Counted from the first letter of the stretch, positions 18,132-27,621 are shown. The stretch: DNA of 64,000 nucleotides from Zetaproteobacteria bacterium CG06_land_8_20_14_3_00_59_53 (GCA_002779605.1 PEWE01000002.1:239833-303832), one strand, 5' to 3'. Numbers and translations: made by a program. The notes: a model not told the origin generated them from the letters alone.

Positions 18132-19226
18132 TTACTCCCCTTTGGAAAGCATCAGTGTGGCGTATTGTCGCGTGCTTCCATAATACCGCATGCGCTCGAA
18201 CTCGGCTCGCGCCAGCGGGATACCGATGCAGGTTGTCTCGGTCTTGCGCTCCTCGACATCCACGAAGGGTTCGTGAATGTACACAAAACGCTCGTCGAAT
18301 CCGCACACCGGTACCCAGTGCGGCGATTTATCGCCGGTCAGACGGTAGGCACTGATCAGCACCATCGGAATCTCCCCTTCCCTGAAGCGCTGCTCCATCT
18401 CGGGCAGCGGCAGGTGCCGCTGCCTGAGTGGCAATTTGACCTTGCGGATCTCATGCAGAAAATCCTCCTGCACGATGCGGATCACCTCGCGCTTCTCCGG
18501 GTTGCGCACTGATTTAACGAACATATCGATGTCGTAGCGGACAAACAGCTCTGCCTTGAGCCCGCGATGAAAGGCGGACAGTGCCAGACCGTAGGGGCTG
18601 CAACCGCCATGCCCGGAGGTCATGAAGATACTGGTCGCCTCACGCCAGATACGCAGCTCAAGGCGCCGGTCCAGTCTTGTTTTCGGCGCAAGCGCCTTGA
18701 GCGCCATCATCAGGCTGGCCGGTCCGCAGGTGAATTCCAGGGTCTGCGCATAATACGGCACATGGCTCTTGTTCGGGGCGAGATTCGGCGCCAGCGGCTT
18801 TTCCATGCGCACGGCAGCGGCATGGTCTTCATAATAATCCTCGACCAGTGCGAATTCGCGATAGCCACGCTTGCGGTACAGGGCGATCGCGCCGGTGTTG
18901 TTCATATGCACTTCCAGCCGCATGGATACCACGCCGTGCGCCAGCGCATCCTTTTCGGAAGCCGCCATCAGCAGGCCTGCAATCCCCTTGCCACGGCAGT
19001 CCGGGGATACGGCCAGCGAATACAACCGGGCCATCGGGGTGTTCTGATGGAACAGGGTCAGGCTGTAGCCTGCAAGGCCGCCATCGAGCTCAAACACCAG
19101 CAGCGCGGCATTACCCCGGGTCAGCAGATGGCGGAAACTTCGTTCGGAAAGACGGTCGGTATCAAAGCAACTCCTTTCCAGCCGGCTGAGCGCCGGCACA
19201 TCGTCGAGGCGGGCGGCGCGGATCAT
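18132..19226 (-). CDS. GNAT acetyltransferase fused to C39-like cysteine peptidase
   Basis: A 364-residue fusion. Residues 1-~145 are a GNAT acetyltransferase (LYSLAVSPDCRGKGIAGLLM with the acetyl-CoA loop, then NNTGAIALYRKRGYRE). Residues ~155-364 resemble a C39/papain-like peptidase: FTCGPASLMMALKAL supplies the cysteine and HWVPVCGFDERFVYIHEPF the His and Asp region. First gene of a four-gene operon with the RLAN-RimK ligase 4 bases downstream. The set (ligase, acetyltransferase, peptidase) suggests that a peptide or isopeptide bond is made, capped and cleaved. The ATG at 19226 lacks a clear ribosome site. Confidence 0.85.
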   Translation of the reverse strand: MIRAARLDDVPALSRLERSCFDTDRLSERSFRHLLTRGNAALLVFELDGGLAGYSLTLFHQNTPMARLYSLAVSPDCRGKGIAGLLMAASEKDALAHGVVSMRLEVHMNNTGAIALYRKRGYREFALVEDYYEDHAAAVRMEKPLAPNLAPNKSHVPYYAQTLEFTCGPASLMMALKALAPKTRLDRRLELRIWREATSIFMTSGHGGCSPYGLALSAFHRGLKAELFVRYDIDMFVKSVRNPEKREVIRIVQEDFLHEIRKVKLPLRQRHLPLPEMEQRFREGEIPMVLISAYRLTGDKSPHWVPVCGFDERFVYIHEPFVDVEERKTETTCIGIPLARAEFERMRYYGSTRQYATLMLSKGE

Positions 19227-19314
19227 GGATACTGGCCGGAAATATGTTGCATAGGCAAAGGCTGAAACTGTGCAGGCCAGACGTCAATGGGCCTGCTTGG
19301 CGGGCAAGCGGAGA

Positions 19315-20072
19315 TCAGAAACGGTATTCGAATCCGGTTTTATAGCTGGTGTCGGTCGGCTTGATGCCAGCCGGCGGGCGGGAATCCTTTTCCACCTCGA
19401 TGGACGGGCGAAGATCGAGTTGCTCTGTCAGGTTGACCGTCATTCCGGCATTCTCCAGCAACCGGCAATCCGCCGTATCCTTCCAGGCGGGCTGGAAGTA
19501 CACGGTGTTCTGCAAGCCCACGCGCTCGTTGATCGCATAGAACAGGGTTCCGTAGGCATTGCCCCGCCACAGACGGGTGCGTGGCGATGCGGCATTGGCG
19601 GCGGTACCGCGCAGTGTCTCTCTCTCATAGAACGAACCGAGACCGAGGTACACCTTCCAGCCATCATCCCTTTGCCCCCAGCGCAGACCACCGCCCAGCA
19701 GGGTTCTGAGCTTCAGACGGGCGAACTCGTTCTGCTGTGCCTGCCCGATGGCTTCGAGATCGAAGGCATCGTCCAGTGCATAGCGGTGGCGCAGATGCAG
19801 GAAAGATTTATTGGTGTCGCGCACCCACCTGCTCTTGCCATAGGCATAGCTGCCGACAAGGATCTCGATGTGCGGGCCATGCTTCCAGGCCAGCCGGCCG
19901 GCGGCTTCCCCGCTGATCTTGGCGGTATTTCCCGAACTGCCGTTCACGGCAAGCGAGGCCTTGCCGTTCATGCATTCCTATCGGCGGCAACACCCAGACC
20001 CTCGGCATTGATGATGGCAGACAACTCGCCCGGTAGGGCAAGCAGGAGTAGAAAAAGCAGCAGATAATTCAT
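19315..20072 (-). pseudogene. DUF481 (YdiY-like) outer-membrane beta-barrel protein, frameshifted
   Basis: The body (19315-19971, 218 residues) is a DUF481 barrel: NGKASLAVNGSSGNT near the start, alternating strands, and a terminal FEYRF. It has no signal peptide in its own frame. An ATG at 20072, in another frame, opens a 34-residue ORF with a classic signal peptide (MNYLLLFLLLLALPG, then SAIINAEG). That ORF ends in a TGA at 19970-19968 which overlaps the body's ATG as ATGA. Inserting one G at that point would join them as DRNAWNGKAS, as expected for the family. It is therefore either a real one-base deletion or a sequencing error. Without repair the barrel cannot be exported. It lies downstream of the RND operon. 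Confidence 0.75.
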
Positions 20073-20122
20073 GGGTCGCGAGGTTAGCGTCGCAGGATGG
20101 CATTACCACCCCGCAATCCCCG

Positions 20123-21553
20123 CTATGGTGTGAGCGGCTCCGCCTGCACAGGTTGTGCCCAACCGCCGCCGAGCGCCTTATACAGCTGCGCAAGACCGGT
20201 GAGAATGGCGGTCTCGGTGCTGATGATGTCGTTGCGCGTGGCGATCAACGCCCGTTCAGCATCGAGGATCACCAGAAAGTTCTCCTCACCGGCTTCATAG
20301 CGCAGGCGGGCGATCTCGAAGACCTGCTGACGCGTGGCCTCGGCGCTTCTTAAACGCTTCAGAGTCTGCCACTGCTTGCCGTAGCGCATCAGGGATGCCT
20401 CGCCATCTTCCAGCGCCAGCAGCACGCTTTGCTCATACGACGCCAGCGCCGCCTTCGCATCGGCCTCGGCGACATCCACCCCGGCCATGATCGAACCGCC
20501 GGCGAACACCGGCCAGCCGAGTGCCCCGCCGATGGAACGGGTCAATGTAGCCGGCGTGAACAGGTCGCCGAACACGCGGGCACTGGAGCCGACGGAACCG
20601 GTCAGCGAGAAATTCGGAAACAGATCGGCCCTGGCCACGCCGATACCGGCTGTGGCGGCGGCCAGATCGCGCTCGGCCTGCTGCACATCCGGGCGACGCT
20701 TGAGGATATCCGAGCGCAGCCCCACCGGAACCAGATCGAGCGGCATGGGTAGAGGCCTGCTTTGCTGCATGGCTCTGGCATGGAATTCGGGCGACTGGCT
20801 GGTCAGCACGGAGATGCGATAGATGCGCGCCGCGATCTCGGCCTGCAGATTAGGCAGCTTCGCCTCGAAGGTTTCGCGCTCGCCCACAGCTCTGGTCAGA
20901 TCCAGTTCGGTCGTGACTCCCAACTCCGATTGCGCACGGGCGATCTCCTCCACCTCGCGCAACAGGCCGATATCCTGCTCGGTGACCTCAAGCTGGCGCT
21001 GCAGACCGCGGGCTTCGAAGTAATTGGTCGCCACCTCCGCGAGCACGGACAAAAGCAGACCGCGTCTGACAGCCTCGGAGGCCTGGATCCTTGCATCAGC
21101 CGCCTCCACGGCACGCCGCGTGCGACCGAACAGGTCCAACTCCCAGCTGGCATCCAGCGAGGCGGAAAAGGTGTTGCGCGTGCCTGTGTTGGCACCGATG
21201 CCGGTCTGTCTGGAGAAGCGGCTGCGCGTAGCGGAACCTGAGGCATCGAGCGCGGGGTAGTAAGCTCCCCCTGCCTGCCGGCGCAGCGCTCTGGCCCGTT
21301 CGATATTGGCCAGCGCCACACTCAGGTCACGATTCTCGCGCAAGGCTCCATCGACCAGTTCATTGAGCAGCGGATCGTCCAGTTGCTTCCACCACTCCGC
21401 GTCTTCCATCGCCTGCGAGGAGAGCGTGGTGTTCGAATTGCTCTGCCACTGTCCGTTATCCCGGGCATGGAAATCCGGACGGTGGTAATCAGGCCCCAGC
21501 GTGCAGGCACCCAGACAGGCCGCCGCCGCGACGAACAGCACTCCCCGCCTCAT
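20123..21553 (-). CDS. Outer-membrane efflux lipoprotein (NodT/OprM type)
   Basis: A 476-residue TolC-like outer-membrane factor. The signal peptide ends in a lipobox (LGAC at about residue 16), followed by TLGPDYHRP, standard for NodT-family lipoproteins. Two outer-membrane efflux repeats follow, including LDASWELDLFGRTRRAVEAA, LKRRPDVQQAERDLAAAT and FPNFSLTGSVG. It forms the exit duct for the RND pump encoded immediately upstream; its ATG (21553) overlaps the pump's stop as ATGA. Complete operon order: membrane-fusion protein, RND pump, outer-membrane factor. Confidence 0.93.
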   Translation of the reverse strand: MRRGVLFVAAAACLGACTLGPDYHRPDFHARDNGQWQSNSNTTLSSQAMEDAEWWKQLDDPLLNELVDGALRENRDLSVALANIERARALRRQAGGAYYPALDASGSATRSRFSRQTGIGANTGTRNTFSASLDASWELDLFGRTRRAVEAADARIQASEAVRRGLLLSVLAEVATNYFEARGLQRQLEVTEQDIGLLREVEEIARAQSELGVTTELDLTRAVGERETFEAKLPNLQAEIAARIYRISVLTSQSPEFHARAMQQSRPLPMPLDLVPVGLRSDILKRRPDVQQAERDLAAATAGIGVARADLFPNFSLTGSVGSSARVFGDLFTPATLTRSIGGALGWPVFAGGSIMAGVDVAEADAKAALASYEQSVLLALEDGEASLMRYGKQWQTLKRLRSAEATRQQVFEIARLRYEAGEENFLVILDAERALIATRNDIISTETAILTGLAQLYKALGGGWAQPVQAEPLTP

Positions 21554-24500
21554 ACCTTTCCCTCGTACTCGGCCAGTTCTGCCTCGAGTTTGCGACCGGT
21601 GGCCTTCGGGGATGCGCTGTGCTGCGCCCACAGACGATACATCGCCGGCACCATGAACAGGGTGAAGAAGGTGGCGACTGTCACGCCGGACAGAATCACC
21701 GTACCGATGACCAGACGGGTTTCCGAACCGGCGCCGGAGGACATGATCAGCGGCAGCGAACCGATCGCGGTGGTCAATGCGGTCATGACGATCGGACGCA
21801 AGCGCTTGCCGGTGGCATTGAGAATGGCCTCGTGGAACTCATGCCCCTCGTCGCGCAGCTGGTTGATGAACTCGACGATCAGGATGCCGTTTTTAGCGGC
21901 GATACCGATCAGGATAATCAGGCCGATCTGGCTGTAGATATTCAGGCTCATGCCGCACACCCACAGCGCTGAAAGCGCGCCGGTGATGGCCAGCGGTACG
22001 GTAAGCATGATGATCAGCGGATGGATAAAGCTCTCGAACTGCCCTGCCAGCACCAGAAAGGTGACGATCAGGGCCAGCGCGAACACCAGATACATCGAGG
22101 AGCCGCTATCGATAAAATCCTGCGACGGTCCCTTGAAATCGATCGAGGCCCCGGGCGGCAGCTCCGTGCGCACCAGTCCTTCAAGATAGTTCAGCGCCTT
22201 GCCCAGCGAATAATCTTCGGCCAGATTGGCCTCAAGAGTCACGGCACGTTGCCGGTTGTAGCGATTCAGATTCTTGCTGTCGGCGAACTCGTGAATCTCG
22301 ACCAGATTGGACAGCGGGATCAACTGCCCGCTGCGCGCCGAGCGCACATAGGTGTTGGCTATATCCGCAGGCTTCTGCTTGAGATTCTTCTCACTTTCCA
22401 GAATCACATCGTATTCCTTACCGCGATCCATGAAGGTGGTGACCGTGCGTCCGCCGAGCAGGGTTTCCAGCGAATGGTTAATCTCCGAGATCGAAACACC
22501 GAGGGCATCGGCCCGATCGCGCTTCACGGTCAGGCCGATCTGCGGCTTGGTCTCGTCGTAATCATGATCCAGTCCGAGCAGCTTCTTATTCTCGCCGGCC
22601 TTCTGCATCATGATATCGCGCCATCTGGCCAGATCGTCATAGCTCGGGCCGCCCAGCACGAACTGCACGGGTTTGGCCTCGCCGCCGCCGAAGGCCTGAC
22701 GCACCACCGGGAAAATGCGCACACCTGGCATGTCGGCGGTCAGCTTGCGAACCTGATCGAGGTAGTACCAGATCGGCTTGCGCCTGCTCCAGTCGCTGAG
22801 CACGACGATGCCGCGTGCGTTGCTGAAATCCGAACTGGCTCCGAAGCTGCCGGGGGCACGCATCAACAGACGCTGGAACTCGCCGCTCTCCACGAACGGC
22901 ATCAGACGGCGCTCCACCTCATCCATGTTTTCGCGAATGTACTTGTAGGACACCCCTTCAGGGCCCTTGATCATGATGTAGAACACGCCGCGGTCTTCCT
23001 TCGGCGAATATTCCTGCGGAATATGGTTCATCAGCAGCACAGCGGCGACGAGCATCAGCAGCAGTACCAGAAGCGCCATCCCCGGCTTGTGGATGGCTCG
23101 CTCAAGCAGGCTCAGATAACGGGTGCGAAGCTTGTCGAAGCCGGCATCCATGCGCCGGGTGAAGCGTGAGGAATGGCCTTGTGTATCCATCAGCTTGGAG
23201 GCCATCATCGGCGACAGGGTAAGCGCGGCGAAGGATGAAAACACCACGGCTGCCGCAATGGCCACCGCGAACTCGGAAAACAATCTCCCGTTATCGCCCT
23301 GCATGAAGGTGATCGGCACGAACACCGATACCAGCACGGCGGTGGTGGCGATCACCGCAAAGCCCACCTGCCTTGTGCCGCGATATGCCGCGACCATCTT
23401 CGATTCACCCAGCTCGATGCGCCGGTGGATGTTCTCGATCACCACAATGGCATCATCCACCACCAGACCGATGGCGAGCACCAATGCCAGCAGGGTCAAC
23501 AGGTTGATGGTGTATCCGAAAACCGAGAGCACGGCGAAGGTGGCGATCAGCGAAACCGGCACGGTCACCGCCGGTACCAGCATGGCGCGCACATTGCCCA
23601 GAAAGGCATAGATCACCAGCACCACAAGCACGATGGCGATCAGCAGGGTTTTGAACACCTCATGGATCGAACTGTCCACGAATACACTGGAATCATAACT
23701 CTGCGCCAGATGCATGTTTGGCGGCAGCACCTCGTTGACGCGCGCCATCTCATGCTTGGCCAGCTTGGCCACCTCAAGAAGATTCCCCTTGGACTGCTTG
23801 ACGATGCCGATGCCGACCATCGGCACACCGTTACCCCTGAGCGTACTGCGCTTCTCGATGGCGGTGATCTCGATGCGCGCCACATCCCCCAGACGCGCCA
23901 GATAGCCATCGGCACCCTGCTTGAGGACCATCCCTCTGAAGTCGTCGGTGTTGCGGTAATTGCGCAGCATGCGCACGGTAAAATCGCGGTTCTTCGATTC
24001 CAGCATGCCGGCCGGAAGTTCGACATTCTCGCTGCGCAGACGGGATTCCACATCGCTCACTGTCAGGCCGTAGGCCGCCAGCTTGTTGCGATCCAGCCAG
24101 ATGCGCAGCGACTGCTCTTCGCCGCCACCGACACGCGCCCGCGCCACGCCATCGAGTGCCGAGAAACGGTCCAGCACATAGCGCCTGGCATAATCGGTAA
24201 TCTGCATCATCGACATGCCTTCACCGGTCAGGTTCAGCCACATGATGACCTGCTCGTCGGCATCGGTCTTGCGGGTCTCCGGCGGCTCGGTGCCATCCGG
24301 AAGGTTGTTCAGGATGCGCGATACCCGGTCGCGGATATCGTTGGCGCCGCCATCGATATCGCGATCGATATTGAAGCGGATGGTGATATCCGAACGTCCG
24401 TCGGTGCTCTTGGATGTGATGGAGCGGATGCCTTCGACACCGGCGATCCGGTCCTCGATGACCTCGGTGATACGTGATTCGACCACGCTGGCCGAGGCTC

Positions 24501-24657
24501 CCGGATAGTTGGTGACCACGGAAACGATCGGCGGATCGATATCGGGATATTCCCGCAATGGCAGGCTGAAAAAGGAGGTGATGCCGAACACCACCAGCAG
24601 CAGATTCAATACCAGTGCCAGCACCGGACGGCGGACGCTGGTATCAGACAGCCACAT
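21550..24657 (-). CDS. RND-family (HAE1-type) inner-membrane efflux pump
   Basis: A 1035-residue proton-driven transporter with twelve membrane helices and two large periplasmic loops. It starts MWLSDTSVRRPVLALVLNLL and has YPDIDPPIVSV, the TM4 proton-relay motif GLVVDDAIVVIENIHR, and a late GLIILIGIAAKNGILIVEF. These features match the hydrophobe/amphiphile (AcrB/MexF-like) clade rather than the heavy-metal clade. It lies 51 bases downstream of the membrane-fusion gene and overlaps the outer-membrane gene. The substrate range cannot be predicted. Confidence 0.95.
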   Translation of the reverse strand: MWLSDTSVRRPVLALVLNLLLVVFGITSFFSLPLREYPDIDPPIVSVVTNYPGASASVVESRITEVIEDRIAGVEGIRSITSKSTDGRSDITIRFNIDRDIDGGANDIRDRVSRILNNLPDGTEPPETRKTDADEQVIMWLNLTGEGMSMMQITDYARRYVLDRFSALDGVARARVGGGEEQSLRIWLDRNKLAAYGLTVSDVESRLRSENVELPAGMLESKNRDFTVRMLRNYRNTDDFRGMVLKQGADGYLARLGDVARIEITAIEKRSTLRGNGVPMVGIGIVKQSKGNLLEVAKLAKHEMARVNEVLPPNMHLAQSYDSSVFVDSSIHEVFKTLLIAIVLVVLVIYAFLGNVRAMLVPAVTVPVSLIATFAVLSVFGYTINLLTLLALVLAIGLVVDDAIVVIENIHRRIELGESKMVAAYRGTRQVGFAVIATTAVLVSVFVPITFMQGDNGRLFSEFAVAIAAAVVFSSFAALTLSPMMASKLMDTQGHSSRFTRRMDAGFDKLRTRYLSLLERAIHKPGMALLVLLLMLVAAVLLMNHIPQEYSPKEDRGVFYIMIKGPEGVSYKYIRENMDEVERRLMPFVESGEFQRLLMRAPGSFGASSDFSNARGIVVLSDWSRRKPIWYYLDQVRKLTADMPGVRIFPVVRQAFGGGEAKPVQFVLGGPSYDDLARWRDIMMQKAGENKKLLGLDHDYDETKPQIGLTVKRDRADALGVSISEINHSLETLLGGRTVTTFMDRGKEYDVILESEKNLKQKPADIANTYVRSARSGQLIPLSNLVEIHEFADSKNLNRYNRQRAVTLEANLAEDYSLGKALNYLEGLVRTELPPGASIDFKGPSQDFIDSGSSMYLVFALALIVTFLVLAGQFESFIHPLIIMLTVPLAITGALSALWVCGMSLNIYSQIGLIILIGIAAKNGILIVEFINQLRDEGHEFHEAILNATGKRLRPIVMTALTTAIGSLPLIMSSGAGSETRLVIGTVILSGVTVATFFTLFMVPAMYRLWAQHSASPKATGRKLEAELAEYEGKV

Positions 24658-24708
24658 GCCCGTTCCTCACTACAGAACTGCATTTCTGCTTGTAGCACAT
24701 GGTTTCAA

Positions 24709-25800
24709 TCACCGGGTGGTATCAGAGGTGGAGAACTGGCTGTCGCGGATGGTGTCCCAGGTCTCCGACACCCTGACCGGACTGCCCGGCTTCACAAAAC
24801 CCATGCCGCGCACCACAACCAGTTCGCCGGTATTAAGCCCCTTGGTGATCTCGACCAGTCCGTCGCGGCGCATGCCGGGCGTGACGGCACGCAGCTCGGC
24901 CTTGCCCTGATCCGTCACGATGGTCAGAAAATGTCTGTCTTCCTTCTGGGTGATGCTTTCTTCCGGTACAACCACGGCATCACGCTGGTTGGCCAGCAGG
25001 GTGACGCGCATCAACATGCCCGGAATCAGCCGGCCATCGGGGTTATGGATGATGGCGCGAATCAGCATCGAGCGGGTCAACGGGTCGATACGTGAATCGG
25101 TGGCACTGACAGTACCCGTGAATACCTGCTCGCCTAGTGCATCGGCCCGCGCCTCGATATGATCGCCCGGCTTGAGCCCCTGCAGCATGGTGGCGGGAAT
25201 GCTGAAATCCAGCTTGATGGGGTCCATCTGATCGAGCGTGGCGATCACCTGCCCCGGCTGCACCAGTGCACCCGGGCTGACTCGGCGGATACCGACCTTG
25301 CCGTCAAAGGGCGATCTCAGGGTGAGCTCATCGATACGTGCCTTGATCTGTTCGATGTTGCTGGCGGTGAGTGCGGCAAGCGTCTTGCGTTCATCCAGTT
25401 CGCGCATCGCTGCAGCTTTGCGCTGCAACAGCTCCTGCAGGCGCTTCACCTCGCGGGTGTGTTCGGCCAGCTGCACCACGGCTGCCTCGAGCTGGGCCTT
25501 TTCCTCATCCTGATCCAGCCGGGCGATCACATCACCCTTGTGCATCTGCTGACCATCGGCGAAATCGATCGACTCCAGCCTGCCCGCCACCTTGGAGGTG
25601 ATGGTGATGGACTCGTTGGCCTGCGCTGTACCCAGCGCCTCCACACGGTCGCTGAGCCGGATTGAGTAAACATTGAGGGCGACCACCTGCTTGGCCCCGG
25701 TGGATCTGCCGGCGGCATCATCCTGGCTGCTGCAAGCGCCGATAAGTCCTGCAAGCAGGAAAACAGCGAACAACGAACAACGTGGTATGAACAGGTTCAT
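24709..25800 (-). CDS. RND efflux periplasmic adaptor (membrane-fusion lipoprotein)
   Basis: A 363-residue adaptor linking the RND pump to the outer-membrane channel. A lipoprotein signal (LLAGLIGAC, Cys about 23) is followed by the beta-barrel/lipoyl halves (TSKVAGRLESIDFADGQQMHKG and IDELTLRSPFDGKVGIRRVSPG) around a coiled-coil hairpin (about 95-150). The ATG at 25800 has AAGG 7 bases upstream. First gene of the efflux operon, divergent from the cNMP-like gene; the CRP/FNR-type palindrome at 25895-25910 lies in the shared 144-base gap and could affect both directions. No dedicated regulator gene is adjacent. Confidence 0.92.
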   Translation of the reverse strand: MNLFIPRCSLFAVFLLAGLIGACSSQDDAAGRSTGAKQVVALNVYSIRLSDRVEALGTAQANESITITSKVAGRLESIDFADGQQMHKGDVIARLDQDEEKAQLEAAVVQLAEHTREVKRLQELLQRKAAAMRELDERKTLAALTASNIEQIKARIDELTLRSPFDGKVGIRRVSPGALVQPGQVIATLDQMDPIKLDFSIPATMLQGLKPGDHIEARADALGEQVFTGTVSATDSRIDPLTRSMLIRAIIHNPDGRLIPGMLMRVTLLANQRDAVVVPEESITQKEDRHFLTIVTDQGKAELRAVTPGMRRDGLVEITKGLNTGELVVVRGMGFVKPGSPVRVSETWDTIRDSQFSTSDTTR

Positions 25801-25894
25801 AGAACAGCCTTATCTCATATTTATCGTGACTTGCAAACCGTATTTAAGCTCCGCCTGCAAGTGCCTTGCTACAGGATGGCAGCATACAATGCAA

Positions 25895-25936
25895 AGTGAT
25901 GCAGATCACATTTTTCCGGCATCATCCGGCTAGGGT
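25895..25936 (+). promoter_or_regulatory. CRP/FNR-type operator with -10-like element, upstream of first cNMP-like gene
   Basis: AGTGA-N6-TCACA (25895-25910) is a near-perfect CRP/FNR-family palindrome. Its centre (25902.5) lies 42 bases before the ATG at 25945. TAGGGT (25931-25936) is placed where a -10 element would be if the activator sits at -41.5. The predicted transcription start then falls at about 25944, making the mRNA essentially leaderless. No ribosome site is visible. Confidence 0.6.
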
Positions 25937-25944
25937 GCAAAGTC

Positions 25945-26694
25945 ATGATATGGGATGAGGAAATCGCTTCGGAACTGGACGGACTGGGGGAACTTTCCCG
26001 CTATGCAGCCGGCACCTGGCTGCAGGATCGGGTCAAGGGCCAGACGGTCGTCCGCCGCATTCTCATGGGACATGTCGATGTCCACGCCATGAAGATGTCC
26101 CGCCCGGTGCTGGTGGGTCGCTACGGTCCCGGTGATATTCTCGGCATCCGCAGCCGGATCTATCCACTCGACGAGCCGCGTAGCCGTTGCCGCGCGGTCA
26201 GCGATATCGAGTGCGATGAAATCCCATGGGAGACAATCGAGGAACTGAGCCGGAAAAGTCCCAGGCTGGAAAGTCTTATGCGCAATATCGCCCGGATGAG
26301 GGTGTACGGTGTCGCCATTGCCATGCACCCTGCATTCTCCTGCCTGAATCTCGATGAGCGCAAAACACTGTTCGACAACGCGATCATAAGGCTGCTGGCT
26401 CCCGGCGAACACCTGATCTGCAAACGCGATGACAAGGCCCATCTCTATCTGCTGGTTTCCGGCACTGTCGACGTACGCAACAATGACACCTCCATTGTCA
26501 AACGCAGCAAGGGGGAAATCCTCGGAGAGATCAGCCTGTTCGGGTTCAGTGAATATCCGACAGCCGATGTGATTGCAGAACATTTCAGCGAGATTATCGA
26601 ATTCCGCGACGCTGATATGCTTGATGTCATGAACAACAACCCTGTTTTCAAACAGCGCATCACCGCGCTGGTCGGTAGTCGATTGCCAGCCTGA
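25945..26694 (+). CDS. Protein with two cyclic-nucleotide-binding-like domains, no output domain (copy 1)
   Basis: A 249-residue cytoplasmic protein. The C-terminal half (about 120-245) is a CAP_ED beta-roll: RLLAPGEHLICKRDD, LYLLVSGTVDVR and GEILGEISLFGF. The N-terminal half looks like a degenerate second copy. The phosphate-binding cassette reads GEISLFGFSEYPTA and lacks the Arg that contacts cyclic phosphate in CRP, so cAMP binding is doubtful. No helix-turn-helix or catalytic domain is present. It is paralogous to the gene that follows (both 249 residues, both starting MIW). Probably a sensor or scaffold module; target unknown. Confidence 0.8.
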   Translation: MIWDEEIASELDGLGELSRYAAGTWLQDRVKGQTVVRRILMGHVDVHAMKMSRPVLVGRYGPGDILGIRSRIYPLDEPRSRCRAVSDIECDEIPWETIEELSRKSPRLESLMRNIARMRVYGVAIAMHPAFSCLNLDERKTLFDNAIIRLLAPGEHLICKRDDKAHLYLLVSGTVDVRNNDTSIVKRSKGEILGEISLFGFSEYPTADVIAEHFSEIIEFRDADMLDVMNNNPVFKQRITALVGSRLPA

Positions 26695-26803
26695 GCAAGA
26701 ATGGCAACCCCCTGACTTGCTGCCCCAATCCATACCAAGAAAACAGCCTGCGCAGTGAAACATACCCGATACCCGCAGAGCCTTATTATGCCACCCATCC
26801 ATA

Positions 26804-26845
26804 TGTGACCTGCATCACATTGCATGCCCAAAACAAAAGTAGGTT
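26804..26845 (+). promoter_or_regulatory. CRP/FNR-type operator with -10-like element, upstream of second cNMP-like gene
   Basis: TGTGA-N6-TCACA (26804-26819) is an exact match to the CRP core consensus. Its centre (26811.5) is 40.5 bases before the ATG at 26852. TAGGTT (26840-26845) occupies the expected -10 position for a class II promoter, putting transcription start at or within a base of the ATG. The geometry is the same as for the first copy. Confidence 0.65.
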
Positions 26846-26851
26846 CGTCGC

Positions 26852-27601
26852 ATGATATGGGGTGCGGAATTGGAACATGAACTGGTCGGGCTTGGGACGC
26901 CGCGCAGATACGCCAGCGGCACCTGCCTGGCACATTGCCTTCATCGCCCCCCGATCGTTCGCAGGATCACAGCAGGCCAGGTGGATGTCTTCGTCCACAT
27001 TCCGGGCGGTACAGCACATGTGAGCCGCGCCGAAGATGGTGCCATACTCGGTGTACACAGCAACCTGTATGCGAATGAGCAACCCCACATCTGCTGGAAG
27101 GCCGTGAGCCATGTTGAATGCCATGAAATTCTCTGGAGCGACATTGAGAGCCGCTGCAAAGAAAACAGTCGGATGGACGGCATACTGCAACGCATTGGAC
27201 AAATTCAACACTACAGTATCGTACTGGCAGCACATCCCGTATTTTCCATTCTCGATATGCACACAAGAAGCAGGATATTCGATCATGCGACGGTTCGCAT
27301 GCTGGCGCCCGGTGAACACCTCATCCACAAGCATGGCAAGCGCTCGCATCTCTACCTTCTAGTCACGGGAAAGGTCAGTATCCGACCCGAAAATCAAGCG
27401 CCCATCATGCTCGAGAGTGGCGATATCCTCGGCGAGATCTCCCTGTTCGGATACAGCCCTGAACCGACAGCCGATGCTGTGGCTGACAGCTTCAGCGAAA
27501 TCATCGAATTTCTCGATGCGGACATGATCAAGACGATGCGCAGCAATCAGTCTTTCAGGCAAGCCATGACCGACCTGATTGAACGCAGAATTTCAGTATA
27601 A
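26852..27601 (+). CDS. Protein with two cyclic-nucleotide-binding-like domains, no output domain (copy 2)
   Basis: A 249-residue tandem paralogue of the preceding gene. The shared start MIW, the central VRMLAPGEHLIHKHGKRSHLY stretch and the end GDILGEISLFGYSPEPTADA align throughout. The C-terminal CAP_ED beta-roll is recognisable; the N-terminal half is diverged between copies (for example additional His/Cys residues around 57-107). Here too the cassette lacks the cyclic-phosphate Arg. No DNA-binding domain. Its own CRP/FNR-type promoter lies in the 157-base gap between the copies, so the two are separately controlled. Function unknown. Confidence 0.8.
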   Translation: MIWGAELEHELVGLGTPRRYASGTCLAHCLHRPPIVRRITAGQVDVFVHIPGGTAHVSRAEDGAILGVHSNLYANEQPHICWKAVSHVECHEILWSDIESRCKENSRMDGILQRIGQIQHYSIVLAAHPVFSILDMHTRSRIFDHATVRMLAPGEHLIHKHGKRSHLYLLVTGKVSIRPENQAPIMLESGDILGEISLFGYSPEPTADAVADSFSEIIEFLDADMIKTMRSNQSFRQAMTDLIERRISV

Positions 27602-27621
27602 GGCTTTGAAGCAACCTACCT

